64,000 nucleotides of DNA from Desulfosarcina alkanivorans (GCF_009688945.1 NZ_AP021874.1:4712001-4776000); one strand, 5' to 3'; positions 8,388 to 17,809 are shown, counted from the first letter of the stretch. The notes: generated by a model not told the origin, from the sequence alone. Numbers and translations are program-made.

Positions 8388-9701
8388 ATGCCCTTTTTCT
8401 GGCTGGGTGTCGTGGTGCCGACTTACGGTGATGAAAACACGGCGCCACCTGATATGGACCTTGAAAAGACGGTGGCGCAGGCGCTTGAGGCGAACATTTC
8501 CGCCCAGATCTCCAAACAGCGGACCCGTGCGGCCGATGCCGTGGTCAAAGCGCGGAAGGCCGAGCTTCTGCCCACCTTCAGTACCCAGTACAACTATACG
8601 CGCAACGACGAACCGCGGTTCAGTGTGATTCCCACCGTGGGCGTGGTGCAGCCCGAAGACGAGTATGCCTGGGTAACCAGCGTCACCCAGCCCCTGTTCA
8701 CCGGCTTTGCCCTGACCAATCAATACCGTCTGGCCCGGATGGGGTTGGATGCCGCCCGCCTCAACGAGGCCCTGGTCCACCAGGATATCGTTTTCGACGC
8801 CAAGCGGGTCTATTTTCTTCTGCTCCAGGCCCAGAAGCTGGAGGCCGTGGCCCAGGAGGCCGTCACCATGCTGGAGGCCCAGACGGAAGTGGCCGTCAAC
8901 TATCACGAGGTGGGGATGACGCCGCTCAATGATCTGCTCAAGACCAAGGTCGAGCTGGCCAATGCCCGGCAGGACCTGGTTGCGGCGCAAAACACCCTGG
9001 AGATCGCCCGGGCCGATTTTAACCTGCTGCTGCGACGACCCATCGGCACACCGGTGACGCCGGTGGATGTCCTGGACTATGCGCCACTGTCCCGTACCCT
9101 TGCAGAGTGCCTGAAAACGGCGGAAAGGGGCCGCCTGGAAGTTGCCGTGGCCGACGTGGAAATCCGGATCCGCGAAAAGGAGGTGACCCTGGCGAAAAAG
9201 GATTACTATCCGACGGTTCAGGTTCAAGGCAATTATTACAGGCTGGGCACGGACTGGCAGGTGGACGGTGGTGAGGGGATAGACGACAGCAGTTTCTGGG
9301 ATATTCAGGCCCAGGCCCGCTGGGATTTCTGGCAGTGGGGAAAAACCGGACACGGCGTTGCGGAAAAGAAAAGCAATCTGGCCGAAGCCAGGCTCAGCCG
9401 CATCCGACTGCTGGACAATATCCAGAGACAGGTTAAACAGGCCTGGCTCAAGGCCGATGAGTTCGAAAAGAATATCGCCACGGTGCAGTCCGCCATCGCC
9501 CAGGCCAGGGAAGGCTTTCGTATCAGCGAAGCGCTGTTCAAAGAGCAGATGGCCACATCCACCGACGTTCTCGACGCCCGGACCCAGCTTTCCGAAACCA
9601 TGACCCGCTACTACAATGCCCTTTACGATTTTCAAATTGCGGTGGCGGCCCTTGACCGGGCCATGGGACAGCCCAGCATCGACATTGCCGAGGCCCAATG
9701 A
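8388..9701 (+). CDS. tolC: TolC-family outer membrane efflux/secretion protein
   Basis: A TolC-like outer membrane factor: a trimeric barrel with a periplasmic helical tunnel that serves type I secretion or RND/ABC efflux. The mature region shows two OEP repeats with long amphipathic helices, for example an Ala/Gln-rich segment near the start (ADAVVKARKAELLPTFSTQY) and a matching one in the second half (IRLLDNIQRQVKQAWLKADE). The C terminus has the usual ALYDFQIAVAALDRAMGQ. The ATG at 8388 gives a short hydrophobic leader; the frame is open to 8148 but upstream residues look unlike protein. Its stop overlaps the ftsE start (ATGA), so it heads the division operon. Confidence 0.85.
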   Translation: MPFFWLGVVVPTYGDENTAPPDMDLEKTVAQALEANISAQISKQRTRAADAVVKARKAELLPTFSTQYNYTRNDEPRFSVIPTVGVVQPEDEYAWVTSVTQPLFTGFALTNQYRLARMGLDAARLNEALVHQDIVFDAKRVYFLLLQAQKLEAVAQEAVTMLEAQTEVAVNYHEVGMTPLNDLLKTKVELANARQDLVAAQNTLEIARADFNLLLRRPIGTPVTPVDVLDYAPLSRTLAECLKTAERGRLEVAVADVEIRIREKEVTLAKKDYYPTVQVQGNYYRLGTDWQVDGGEGIDDSSFWDIQAQARWDFWQWGKTGHGVAEKKSNLAEARLSRIRLLDNIQRQVKQAWLKADEFEKNIATVQSAIAQAREGFRISEALFKEQMATSTDVLDARTQLSETMTRYYNALYDFQIAVAALDRAMGQPSIDIAEAQ

Positions 9702-10387
9702 CCAGCATGGCTGAAAAGAGTGCGGTGATCCGGATGTTCCACGTCCACAAACGGTACGGCGCCAAGCTGGCGCTGGTGGATGCCACGCTGGATATCGCCA
9801 AAAACGAGTTTTTATTCATCAGCGGACCCAGCGGCGCCGGGAAATCAACCCTGCTGAAACTCCTTTACCTGGCCGAACCCGTTTCGGAAGGTCAGATTCT
9901 GGTTGACGGCATGAACCTTTCCCGGATCAATCGGCGCCGGATTCCTCTGCTCCGGCGGAAGTTCGGCATCATTTTCCAGGATTACAAACTCATTTCCACC
10001 CGAACCGTCTATGAGAATGTGGCCCTGGTTCTGGATGCCCGCGGCAAAAAACGCAGCCTCGTTGAAAAGAAAGTCAAAAGCGTGCTGCGCGTGGTGGGCA
10101 TGGAAGACCGTCTGAACGCCTTCCCGCCGAGCCTGTCCGGCGGCGAGCAGCAGCGCGTGGCCGTGGCCCGGGCCGTGGCCGGCGATCCCAAGATCATCCT
10201 GGCCGACGAGCCTACCGGCAGTCTGGACGATGAATCGGCGGCGGTCATTTTCAAGTTGCTGGACATGTTTCACCGTCGCGGCGCGACGGTGGTGGTGGCC
10301 ACTCACGACAAATCCCTCATCGAGAGCGCCACGGGCCGCGTGCTTCAGATCCGGCAGGGCCGGTTGAACACGCCACCGGATATCTGA
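9698..10387 (+). CDS. ftsE: Cell division ATP-binding protein FtsE
   Basis: FtsE is the ATPase of the FtsEX complex, which converts ATP hydrolysis into activation of periplasmic cell-wall hydrolases at the septum. The 229-residue protein has Walker A GPSGAGKS, Q-loop FQDYKLI, ABC signature LSGGEQQRVAVARA, Walker B ILADEPTG and switch His in VATHDKS. The start overlaps the tolC stop by four bases; ftsX follows 37 bp downstream. Confidence 0.95.
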   Translation: MTSMAEKSAVIRMFHVHKRYGAKLALVDATLDIAKNEFLFISGPSGAGKSTLLKLLYLAEPVSEGQILVDGMNLSRINRRRIPLLRRKFGIIFQDYKLISTRTVYENVALVLDARGKKRSLVEKKVKSVLRVVGMEDRLNAFPPSLSGGEQQRVAVARAVAGDPKIILADEPTGSLDDESAAVIFKLLDMFHRRGATVVVATHDKSLIESATGRVLQIRQGRLNTPPDI

Positions 10388-10424
10388 ACCTGGAACCAGC
10401 GATTCAACGTTAAGAGACGAACCG

Positions 10425-11303
10425 ATGACCTTCTACACCCGGCGTGCCATCAAAGACATCCTGGACAACCGGTTTCTCAACGCGGTCACGATCATCACGA
10501 TTGCCCTTTCCGTTCTGATCGTCAGCTCCTTCGGGCTGTTTTTCCTCAACGCACAGGATATGTTCAATGCCTGGAAAAAGGGCGTCCGCATCATGGTTTA
10601 CCTGTCGCCGGGAACCTCCGAAGCCCAGCGCCTCGATACCCGCTATCGGCTCCAGACCATCGCCGGGATCCAGCACATTCGTTTCATTTCCAAAGAGGAC
10701 GCCCTGGAATTGATGAAAGCGCGGATGAAGCGGCAGACCTCGCTGCTGGACAACCTGCGGGACAATCCCCTTCCCGACGCCTTTGAGGTGACGATGGTCA
10801 CCGAATCCAACTCCCCGGAAAAAATCGAGTTTCTGGCCCAGCGCATCGAAGGCCTGGACTCGGTTTCGGAGGTGGAATACGGTCAGCAGTGGATCGAGCG
10901 GTTTGCCAATTTTTTCAATTTGTTCAAGCTGGCCGGTTACGGCATGGGAGCCTTGTTTTTCATGGCCACGGTTTTTATCTCCGCCAACACCATCCGCCTG
11001 GTACTCTATTCCCGTCGGGAGGAGATTCATATCATGCGACTGGTCGGGGCCACGGATAACTTCATCCGGTTTCCCTTTTATCTGGAAGGCCTGATCCAGG
11101 GGTTTTCCGGCGGCTTGATAGGCCTGGGGGTTTTATATGCCACCTTTTCCGCCATCGGGTCACAGTTTGAACAGACGCTGCAGGCGGAAATGGTCGCCGT
11201 CCGTTTTTTTTCCCCTGGCATCTGTGCGGCAATTGTCGGATGCGGCATGGTGACGGGCCTGCTGGGGTGTTTTTTTTCCCTTAAACAGTTCATGAAAGAA
11301 TGA
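10425..11303 (+). CDS. ftsX: Cell division protein FtsX (permease-like)
   Basis: FtsX is the membrane partner of FtsE. Its large periplasmic loop contacts EnvC-type activators. The 292-residue protein has the usual four membrane spans: one near the N terminus (about 20-43), then a roughly 130-residue periplasmic loop, then three clustered spans in the C-terminal FtsX domain (about 170-290). Its last bases overlap the start of the EnvC-like gene, pointing to coupled translation of sensor and effector. Confidence 0.95.
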   Translation: MTFYTRRAIKDILDNRFLNAVTIITIALSVLIVSSFGLFFLNAQDMFNAWKKGVRIMVYLSPGTSEAQRLDTRYRLQTIAGIQHIRFISKEDALELMKARMKRQTSLLDNLRDNPLPDAFEVTMVTESNSPEKIEFLAQRIEGLDSVSEVEYGQQWIERFANFFNLFKLAGYGMGALFFMATVFISANTIRLVLYSRREEIHIMRLVGATDNFIRFPFYLEGLIQGFSGGLIGLGVLYATFSAIGSQFEQTLQAEMVAVRFFSPGICAAIVGCGMVTGLLGCFFSLKQFMKE

Positions 11304-12745
11304 TGGATCGGTCGGACCGGAACAACCTGCTGTTCGCATCGGATGCGCTGCCCTCCTTGAAGGGGGTGTTGCTGGCAGCGTTGATCGTCTGTCTGCTTGC
11401 CCATCCCCTTTTCGGCGCCGGAGACCCCCGCCCGGGTACCATTCTCGTCCAGGAACTCAACATGCGTTCGGGACCCGGACGCCACAACCCCCCCATCGCC
11501 ACCCTGCGCAAAGGCGCCCAGGTGCTGGTGCTCTCTTACGAAGGGGAGTGGGTCCGGATTCTGTACAAGGATCAGACCGGGTTTGTCATGAACCGGGAGC
11601 GCTATCTGCGTATCGACGAGCCTGCTGCGGCAGCGGCGGATGCTTTGACGCCGCCCGAATTGCCGGATCGTCCGTCCGGCGATTTCAGCCGGAAACTGGC
11701 GGCGTCCAGGAAAAAAGTGGCCGCGTTCTCCAAAAAAGAGGCGTCGGTGATCAGTGCCCTGGACGATACCGACAGGGCCCTGGACAGTGCCCGTAAAAAT
11801 GTGGCGCGGCTCACCACCGAACTCAAGGCGGTGGCGTCGCGAATCAGTGATCTCGAAGCGCGATACAGTGAGGCCGAGCATCGTGCCGAGGCCAACGAGC
11901 AATACGTTGCCGACCGACTGGCCGCATTATACAAGCTGGGTTGGCTGGGTAAATTTCACGTCCTGGCTTCGGCGGACTCCATGTTCGATTTTTTTTTGAG
12001 GAAGCGCACCCTGGAGCAGATCCTGGCCCATGACGACGCTGTGATGGCCCAATTGATCAGGGACAAAACCGAGATGAAGGCGTTATTAACCCGCCTGGTT
12101 GAGCGGAAAAACGAAAAGCAGGCCAGCACGACCCGCCTGAACCAGCGAATCGAGGCCATGAAGACCGAACAGGTCCGGCGGGAGGCCTTGCTGGCGGAGA
12201 TCCGGGGCAAAAAATCCCTGCAACTGGCGGCCATTGCGTCTCTCAACGCCTCGGCCCGGGAGTTGGACCGCACGGTGGAAGCCTTCAGCGCGAAAGCACC
12301 TTCTGCGTCCTCGTCGCCCGTCATGCCTGCGGAAAAGCCCTTCGCAGCGCTTAAGGGCTTGCTAATGATGCCTGTGAAAGGTAAAATAGTATCTTTTTTC
12401 GGTCATTACAAAGACAGTAAGTTCAAGGTGACCAATTTTCAAAGCGGTATCAATATCAAGGCGGACAGGGGAGAGCCCATCCGGGCCGTTTATAGTGGCA
12501 AAACGCTGTTTTCCTCATGGTTCAAGGGTTTTGGCAACATGATGATCATTGATCACGGCGATCATTATTACACCGTGTATGCCCATCTGGAAGAACAGTT
12601 CAAGTCCAAGGGAGATCCGGTGGAAGCCGGAGAAGTGATCGCCACCGTGGGTGATACCGGTTCCCTGACCGGGGCGGGTCTGCATTTTGAGGTACGCCAC
12701 CACGGAAAACCGATGAATCCATTGGGTTGGATCAAGAAAGGCTAG
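11300..12745 (+). CDS. envC: EnvC-like murein hydrolase activator (SH3b, coiled coil, degenerate M23)
   Basis: The partner of FtsEX: an exported coiled-coil protein whose LytM/M23 domain activates septal amidases. The 481-residue chain has a signal/anchor segment (about 20-40), an SH3b domain (about 45-100, ELNMRSGPG...), a long coiled coil (about 125-330) and a C-terminal M23 fold (about 355-478). The two N-terminal zinc ligands are replaced: the usual HxGxD pattern reads FQSGINIKA. The later His residues (YAHLEE, LHFEVR) remain. That loss matches non-catalytic EnvC-type activators. An added N-terminal SH3b domain differs from E. coli EnvC. Overlaps ftsX by four bases. Confidence 0.9.
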   Translation: MMDRSDRNNLLFASDALPSLKGVLLAALIVCLLAHPLFGAGDPRPGTILVQELNMRSGPGRHNPPIATLRKGAQVLVLSYEGEWVRILYKDQTGFVMNRERYLRIDEPAAAAADALTPPELPDRPSGDFSRKLAASRKKVAAFSKKEASVISALDDTDRALDSARKNVARLTTELKAVASRISDLEARYSEAEHRAEANEQYVADRLAALYKLGWLGKFHVLASADSMFDFFLRKRTLEQILAHDDAVMAQLIRDKTEMKALLTRLVERKNEKQASTTRLNQRIEAMKTEQVRREALLAEIRGKKSLQLAAIASLNASARELDRTVEAFSAKAPSASSSPVMPAEKPFAALKGLLMMPVKGKIVSFFGHYKDSKFKVTNFQSGINIKADRGEPIRAVYSGKTLFSSWFKGFGNMMIIDHGDHYYTVYAHLEEQFKSKGDPVEAGEVIATVGDTGSLTGAGLHFEVRHHGKPMNPLGWIKKG

Positions 12746-12756
12746 AGGAGATACAC

Positions 12757-14130
12757 ATGACAGCCAGAAAAACCCGTCATCTGAAATTGTGGGTGGCAAT
12801 GGTGCTCGTGTCGGCCGCGCTTGTGCTGGGGCACGGCTTTTACCGTGATCTGTCCGCCAATAACGAAGAGACCTACAAAGGCTTGAAACTCTTTTCTGAC
12901 GTCATCGAGCTGGTTCAGAAAAACTACGTGGATGAGGTGGACACCCAGAACATGATCGAAGCGGCCATCCAGGGCATGGTCCGGAGCCTGGACCCCCACT
13001 CCTCGCTGCTTCCCCCCGATGCCCTGAAAGAGCTCCAGATCGACACCCACGGCGAGTTTACCGGCATCGGCATCCATATCACCATGCGCAACAACCTGGT
13101 GACCGTCATCTCTCCCATCGAAGGCACGCCCGCTTATCGCGCCGGCATCAAGGCGGGAGACAGGATTGTCAAGGTTGACGGAGAGCCCACCGAGGATCTT
13201 CGGGATGCCGTCAAGCGCATGCGTGGGCCCAAGGGCACGACCGTCATGGTTACCATCCTTCGGCAGGGGGCGTCCGAACCCCTGGATTTTTCCCTGGTTC
13301 GAGACGTGATTCCCATTTACAGCGTCAAAGCAGAGTTGCTCAAGCCGGGTTATGGGTATGTCTGGATCACCAACTTCAGGGAAAATACGACCGGGGACCT
13401 GATCGAGGCCCTGAAGGCGATGGAGTCGGCCGATGCACCAATGAAGGGCCTGGTGCTGGATCTGCGGGACAATCCCGGGGGGATCCTCAACCAGGCCATC
13501 GAAGTGTCCGATCTTTTCCTGCAAGAGGGCGAGATTCTCAGCATCAAGGGTCGTGAAGGACGGAACACCAAAGTGTTTCAGGCCCACAGCGATGGTGTTC
13601 AGCGGGACTACCCCATTGTCGTTCTGATCAACGGCGGCAGCGCCAGCGCATCGGAGATTGTGGCCGGGGCACTCCAGGACCACAAGCGGGCCCTGATCCT
13701 GGGGACCACCTCCTTTGGCAAGGGGTCGGTGCAGACCGTGGAAACCCTCCGGGACGGGTATGGCCTTAAGTTTACCATTGCGCGCTACTATACCCCTTCC
13801 GGCCGCTCCATCCAGGCCAAGGGTGTCGAGCCCGATGTGGAGGTCAAGCACCGGCTCCTCTCCGAAGCCGAACCCGCCGGTGAACGCATGCTCAAGGAAA
13901 AAGATTTGAAAAACCATCTGAATGCCGAACCGGGCGACGCGTTCGAGGAACCGGCTCCCGAACCGGAAGCGCAACAGACGGAGGTGCCCGAAGATCCCCC
14001 GGCGCTTAAACGCTTCAAATCCAAAAACAGCCCCCTGGACCGGGAGACCCTCCTTTCCGACAACCAGGTCTTGCGCGCGCTGGACATTTTGATCAGCTAC
14101 GATATCTTCAAAGATCTGAAAAATGGCTAG
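12757..14130 (+). CDS. ctpA: C-terminal processing peptidase, S41 family
   Basis: A periplasmic serine protease of the CtpA/Prc type, often encoded after envC and thought to tune cell-wall hydrolases. The 457-residue protein has a signal anchor (about 8-28), a PDZ domain (about 85-170) and the S41 core with the catalytic Ser in NGGSASASEIVAGAL and Lys in TSFGKGSVQT. A Glu/Pro-rich C-terminal tail follows. The ATG at 12757 is chosen because AGAGGAG precedes it by 6 bp. The stop overlaps the start of the next gene. Confidence 0.93.
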   Translation: MTARKTRHLKLWVAMVLVSAALVLGHGFYRDLSANNEETYKGLKLFSDVIELVQKNYVDEVDTQNMIEAAIQGMVRSLDPHSSLLPPDALKELQIDTHGEFTGIGIHITMRNNLVTVISPIEGTPAYRAGIKAGDRIVKVDGEPTEDLRDAVKRMRGPKGTTVMVTILRQGASEPLDFSLVRDVIPIYSVKAELLKPGYGYVWITNFRENTTGDLIEALKAMESADAPMKGLVLDLRDNPGGILNQAIEVSDLFLQEGEILSIKGREGRNTKVFQAHSDGVQRDYPIVVLINGGSASASEIVAGALQDHKRALILGTTSFGKGSVQTVETLRDGYGLKFTIARYYTPSGRSIQAKGVEPDVEVKHRLLSEAEPAGERMLKEKDLKNHLNAEPGDAFEEPAPEPEAQQTEVPEDPPALKRFKSKNSPLDRETLLSDNQVLRALDILISYDIFKDLKNG

Positions 14131-15106
14131 GAAAGGTGCGGTAACGTCCAGGGCCCGGAAAAAAAAGAAGAAAACAGGTTTAAACCCCAAACGCCAGTTC
14201 ATGAAGATCCTTGCGGGGTTGACCCTGCTGGTGTGTCTCGTGGTTACGGCCGGACTTCTGGCCAACCGGTTTCTCATGCGGCCGGCACGGATGGGGGTGC
14301 CCGCACCCAAAACCATTCCCATTGCCCGGCCTGAAAGCGGTCCGGTGCATCACAGCGTTCCGGATTACGAGGCCTTTCACCGGGAGACCGTGCCGCCGCC
14401 GTCGCCCATCACCCGGGTCAAACCGGTGACCAACGGGATTCCCGTGGCCATTATCATTGATGATATCGGCTACGACCGGAAAATGGCCGAGGGCTTCCTG
14501 GCCCTGGATGTGCCGCTCACGTTTTCGGTACTGCCCAAGGGCACGTTCAACCACAGCATCATCGACAGCGCGTTGAAAAAGGATGTGGAGATCATGCTCC
14601 ACCTGCCCATGGAGCCGGGTAATTACCCCAGTGTCAACCCCGGCCCCGGTGCACTGCTGGCCTCCATGGGTCCCGATGAACTCATCGCCCAGCTCAACCG
14701 CAACCTCGACAGTGTACCCAGTGCCCGCGGGGTGAACAACCACATGGGATCCAGGCTGACGGCCTCGTCAGAGCGGATGCGCCAGATCTTCACGATTCTG
14801 AAAAAACGGAACCTTTTTTTCGTGGACAGCCGGACGACCAAAGAGACCCTGTGCCGACCGTCGGCGGAGTTGCTTCACCTGCCTTTTGCCGAGCGGGATG
14901 TGTTCATCGACCACGAGCAGACCCACGCGTTTGTGAAAAAACAGCTCAAACTTCTGGTCAAGCGGGCCCGCCGCCAGGGATATGCCATCGGTATCGCCCA
15001 TCCCCACCCGGTGACCCTCGAGGTGTTGAGGGAGATGCTGCCGGAACTGAAGGGTGCTGTTTCTCTGACCCATGCGTCGGAGGTCGTGGCCTTTCAGCAG
15101 GGATGA
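14123..15106 (+). CDS. yibQ: Divergent polysaccharide deacetylase (YibQ/DUF610)
   Basis: A periplasmic protein of the divergent polysaccharide deacetylase family, typically encoded after envC-ctpA. The exact substrate is unknown. The 327-residue chain has a Lys/Arg-rich N terminus, one membrane anchor (about 28-48) and the deacetylase-like domain with the metal-site motif IIIDDIGYD, then MLHLPMEP and VNNHMGSRLTA, and IGIAHPHP near the C terminus. Its ATG lies within the last codons of ctpA (8-bp overlap). It is the last gene of the tolC-ftsEX-envC-ctpA unit. Confidence 0.88.
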   Translation: MARKGAVTSRARKKKKKTGLNPKRQFMKILAGLTLLVCLVVTAGLLANRFLMRPARMGVPAPKTIPIARPESGPVHHSVPDYEAFHRETVPPPSPITRVKPVTNGIPVAIIIDDIGYDRKMAEGFLALDVPLTFSVLPKGTFNHSIIDSALKKDVEIMLHLPMEPGNYPSVNPGPGALLASMGPDELIAQLNRNLDSVPSARGVNNHMGSRLTASSERMRQIFTILKKRNLFFVDSRTTKETLCRPSAELLHLPFAERDVFIDHEQTHAFVKKQLKLLVKRARRQGYAIGIAHPHPVTLEVLREMLPELKGAVSLTHASEVVAFQQG

Positions 15107-15250
15107 CGGATTGTCAGCGGGATCAAGCTCTGCCTTACGCAGCGCTCCTCGTTTCCGCGGTGTACCATCAGTCCGCCGCATTCCTCTGATTCCGAACACC
15201 TAACCCATCCGTAAAACGCCGATCCACGATTGCATGCACGAGGGCATAAA

Positions 15251-15997
15251 ATGAATCTTCTTTCCGGGATCATGTACAACTTGAAGGGGCTGTGGCTGGG
15301 CATCCGGACCCCCCGGCTGCTGGTGCTGGGATTCCTGCGCTTTGCCGTGGTGGCCATCTTTACCGTGGCGCTTTCCGGACTGGTCCTGGCCCGGCATGCC
15401 GAGATCCTGGCCCTGTTGTGGCAGCAGCCCGACAGTGCCTGGGTCGTCTGGGCCTGGCATTTGGCTTCCTGGCTGCTTTCCCTGCTGCTGATGGGCATAT
15501 CGGCGGTGGCCGCCTATCTGCTGGCCCAGGTGCTGTTTGCCGTTTTTATCATGGACCTCATGTCCCGTATCACCCAGCGCCTGGTCACCGGGACGGCGCC
15601 GGCTTCGCCGAAAGTATCGCTTGCGGCGCAGATGGGATTTCTGATCCGCCAGGAACTGCCCCGCAACATCATTCCGGTCCTGCTGACCCTGATCATCATG
15701 GTGCTGGGCTGGCTGACGCCTCTGGGGCCGGTGCTCACCATCGTGGGGCCCATGGTGGCGGCCATCTTCCTGGCATGGGACAACACCGACCTGGTCCCCG
15801 CCCGCAACCTGCAGCCGTTCGGACAGCGGTTCAAGGCCCTGGTCAAGGCGCCGCTTTTCCATCTGGGCTTCGGCCTTCCCTTTCTGGTTCCCGTGCTGAA
15901 TCTGATGTTTCTGAGTTTTGCCCCGGTGGGCGCCACCTTGTATCATCTGGACCGGGAGAAGAAAGCATCGCTGCCATCAGCACAGCAACGCTTATAA
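15251..15997 (+). CDS. EI24/CysZ-like integral membrane protein
   Basis: A 248-residue multi-span membrane protein resembling the EI24 (CysZ-like) family. CysZ itself takes up sulfate, but no sulfate assimilation gene is adjacent, so the substrate is open. Four or more hydrophobic segments are visible (about 25-50, 70-100, 140-165, 195-225), with the family-like ending LNLMFLSFAPVGATLYHL. The ATG at 15251 follows GAGGG at good spacing and is preferred over an in-frame ATG at 15230. Confidence 0.7.
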   Translation: MNLLSGIMYNLKGLWLGIRTPRLLVLGFLRFAVVAIFTVALSGLVLARHAEILALLWQQPDSAWVVWAWHLASWLLSLLLMGISAVAAYLLAQVLFAVFIMDLMSRITQRLVTGTAPASPKVSLAAQMGFLIRQELPRNIIPVLLTLIIMVLGWLTPLGPVLTIVGPMVAAIFLAWDNTDLVPARNLQPFGQRFKALVKAPLFHLGFGLPFLVPVLNLMFLSFAPVGATLYHLDREKKASLPSAQQRL

Positions 15998-16048
15998 GAC
16001 TTGTCGGTATTGATTGCTTTGGCTGCATGAATACATTAAACCCCTCCC

Positions 16049-16762
16049 ATGACCCAAATGAAGAAACAAATGTGGATGGGCACCCTGATTGGACTCGTGT
16101 ACCGGTTATACAGTGCGACATGGTCGTATCAGGTCCGTTTTACCAGCGGATCGCGGGCCGTTAATTTGAAAACCAAGCACCCCGAACGCGCTGTGGTTGT
16201 CGGACACTGGCACGGGGACGAGCTGGCCCTGATCGGATATGGGCGCCAATCCAAGCTCCTGACCCTTTCGAGCCAGTCGAAGGATGGCGCGATCATGGCC
16301 GCCGCCCTGAACGTGCTCGGTGTTACGGTGGTTCGCGGATCGAGCAGCCGTGGGGGAATGCGCGGCCTCGTCTCCATGATCCGGATGCTGCGGAAAGAGA
16401 CTTTCATCATCAGCTTTGCCGTTGACGGCCCCACCGGACCGCGTCATCGGGCCAAGACGGGCGTCTACCTGTTTGCGTTTAAAACCGGCCTGCCGCTCTA
16501 CCAATGCATGGTCAGGTGCGACCGGAAGTGGACGTTGCACAAAATCTGGAATAAAACCTACCTGCCCAAGCCTTTTGCCCAAACCGACCGAAGACAACAG
16601 AGACGAAATCTCCGCCATTTTCAACTCGCGGTCATCCTTTGCGGAATGACCCCTTTGCCGACCACGGGCGCTGCGTGCATTAATGCAGGGCGGCGCGTTT
16701 GCCAATGGGATATGGGGCACCGCAGGGCGATCAATAGCCATCCGGAATTACTCCTCAAATGA
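16049..16762 (+). CDS. DUF374 lysophospholipid acyltransferase-like protein, C terminus probably frameshifted
   Basis: The first 178 residues match the DUF374 family (LPLAT superfamily): an N-terminal hydrophobic segment, the HxxxD-like active site in VGHWHGDELAL, then VRGSSSRGGMRGL and FAVDGPTGPRHRAKTG. Family members of this type are seen in lipid A or phospholipid acylation. After LPKPF (about base 16580) the frame becomes Arg-rich and unlike the family. The +1 frame instead continues PTEDNRDEISAIFN and stops at 16649, resembling the family's Glu/Arg-rich end, while the expected YGEP-type segment is missing. This suggests a small deletion or an indel error. Confidence 0.65.
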   Translation: MTQMKKQMWMGTLIGLVYRLYSATWSYQVRFTSGSRAVNLKTKHPERAVVVGHWHGDELALIGYGRQSKLLTLSSQSKDGAIMAAALNVLGVTVVRGSSSRGGMRGLVSMIRMLRKETFIISFAVDGPTGPRHRAKTGVYLFAFKTGLPLYQCMVRCDRKWTLHKIWNKTYLPKPFAQTDRRQQRRNLRHFQLAVILCGMTPLPTTGAACINAGRRVCQWDMGHRRAINSHPELLLK

Positions 16763-17329
16763 CATACCCGTAAATCGTTCAAGGAACGCCCGATTCACCA
16801 GCCAGTCACCGTCCTCCCGGACCATTTCCAGTCGGAATCGATACAGATCCGCCGTTTCGCCAACGGTTTCCAGCCACGCCGCAGGGTCGTCCCGGAGCCT
16901 TTCAAGTCCCGGAATGGTGTGTTCTTTTTTAACGATCAGGAAGGGGAACCGGGCCGATGCCTGGTGGCCATCGGCCCTGATTTCAAGAGCGGGGCGGGGA
17001 TACAGGATGGTAAGCGGTCCGTAGTGCCTGAACGTCCGCCACAGGACCCCTTTTATACCCCTTCTGTCCAGGTCCATGGGCATTGCCCTTACATCTGCCG
17101 ATGCCAGTTCCATGATGCCGGAAATGTCGTGTGCTTCGGCCAGGGCGGCGCCGTTGTCGATCAGCGCCCGGATCGTTACGGCATCCTCCTCGGCGGAACA
17201 GGCCATACAGAGGAGCGCGGCCAGGAAAACAGGCAGCAATGTGGCGAAACGTCCTTGGAGCAATTGAATGCCTTTTTTAACCTGGCCTGCAAGGGGCAAC
17301 GGTGAATCGGCTGATCGCCGATTATTCAA
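16748..17329 (-). CDS. Putative lipoprotein, NTF2-like
   Basis: A 193-residue exported protein of unknown function. After a basic start, a hydrophobic stretch (about 28-43) ends in LLCMACSAEED, giving a Cys that could be lipidated, though the lipobox is not canonical. The rest has the length and pattern of an NTF2-like fold: a helical start, then alternating strands ending in DGDWLVNRAFLERF. Its stop region overlaps the 3' end of the convergent DUF374 frame. It overlaps the upstream minus-strand gene by 8 bp, so the two are probably one transcript. Confidence 0.6.
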   Translation of the reverse strand: MNNRRSADSPLPLAGQVKKGIQLLQGRFATLLPVFLAALLCMACSAEEDAVTIRALIDNGAALAEAHDISGIMELASADVRAMPMDLDRRGIKGVLWRTFRHYGPLTILYPRPALEIRADGHQASARFPFLIVKKEHTIPGLERLRDDPAAWLETVGETADLYRFRLEMVREDGDWLVNRAFLERFTGMSFEE

Positions 17330-17663
17330 AGCTGGCCGGGATCGTTATCCAGGCGCCCACCATCAGACCGGCGATGGCAAAGGAAAAAAGAAAAAAGCTG
17401 GTCACCAGGGTGGCCAGATAGACCAGGGCGGCATTGACCAGAAAGACCGTGCCGCCGATGACCCCTTCTACTGCGGCGATGCCATTGGCACTGATGGTCT
17501 TTTCCTTGAGGCGGCAGATGAACCGGCGAACGAACCGCCGGTTGACGATCACCCAAACGGCGCCGCCCGCCAGAAGGCCGGCCGTCAGCAGCAGCCACTG
17601 CTCCGGGGTTATGGCCAGCAGCCGGCTGCGTATCGCCAGAATGTCACGGCTTGAATAGATCAT
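17322..17663 (-). CDS. Small membrane protein of unknown function
   Basis: A 113-residue protein with two or three membrane spans (about 22-40, 68-88, 88-108) and a basic loop RRFVRRFICRLKEK between them. I do not recognise the family. GGAGG precedes its ATG at good spacing. It is the first gene of a two-gene minus-strand unit with the NTF2-like lipoprotein, sharing 8 bp. Confidence 0.6.
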   Translation of the reverse strand: MIYSSRDILAIRSRLLAITPEQWLLLTAGLLAGGAVWVIVNRRFVRRFICRLKEKTISANGIAAVEGVIGGTVFLVNAALVYLATLVTSFFLFSFAIAGLMVGAWITIPASFE

Positions 17664-17809
17664 GGTTCACCTCCTTGTCATAAAAAGAGGCGCGCTTGGC
17701 AAGCAGGTCCTTTTACTACTTTATCCCGGCGAAATCCGGGTTGTCAAAAAAAAAGCAGGGATGGCAGGGGTGATCCGGTGATCGGGCCGCGGCCTCCTGC
17801 CGCCAGTGG

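Noticed and set aside
8169..9698. A 509-codon minus-strand frame opposite tolC
   Set aside because: His/Gly/Arg-rich shadow composition; the plus strand is a clear TolC.
12742..14322. A 526-codon minus-strand frame opposite ctpA
   Set aside because: The plus strand carries an intact S41 protease with catalytic motifs; the reverse frame is a shadow.
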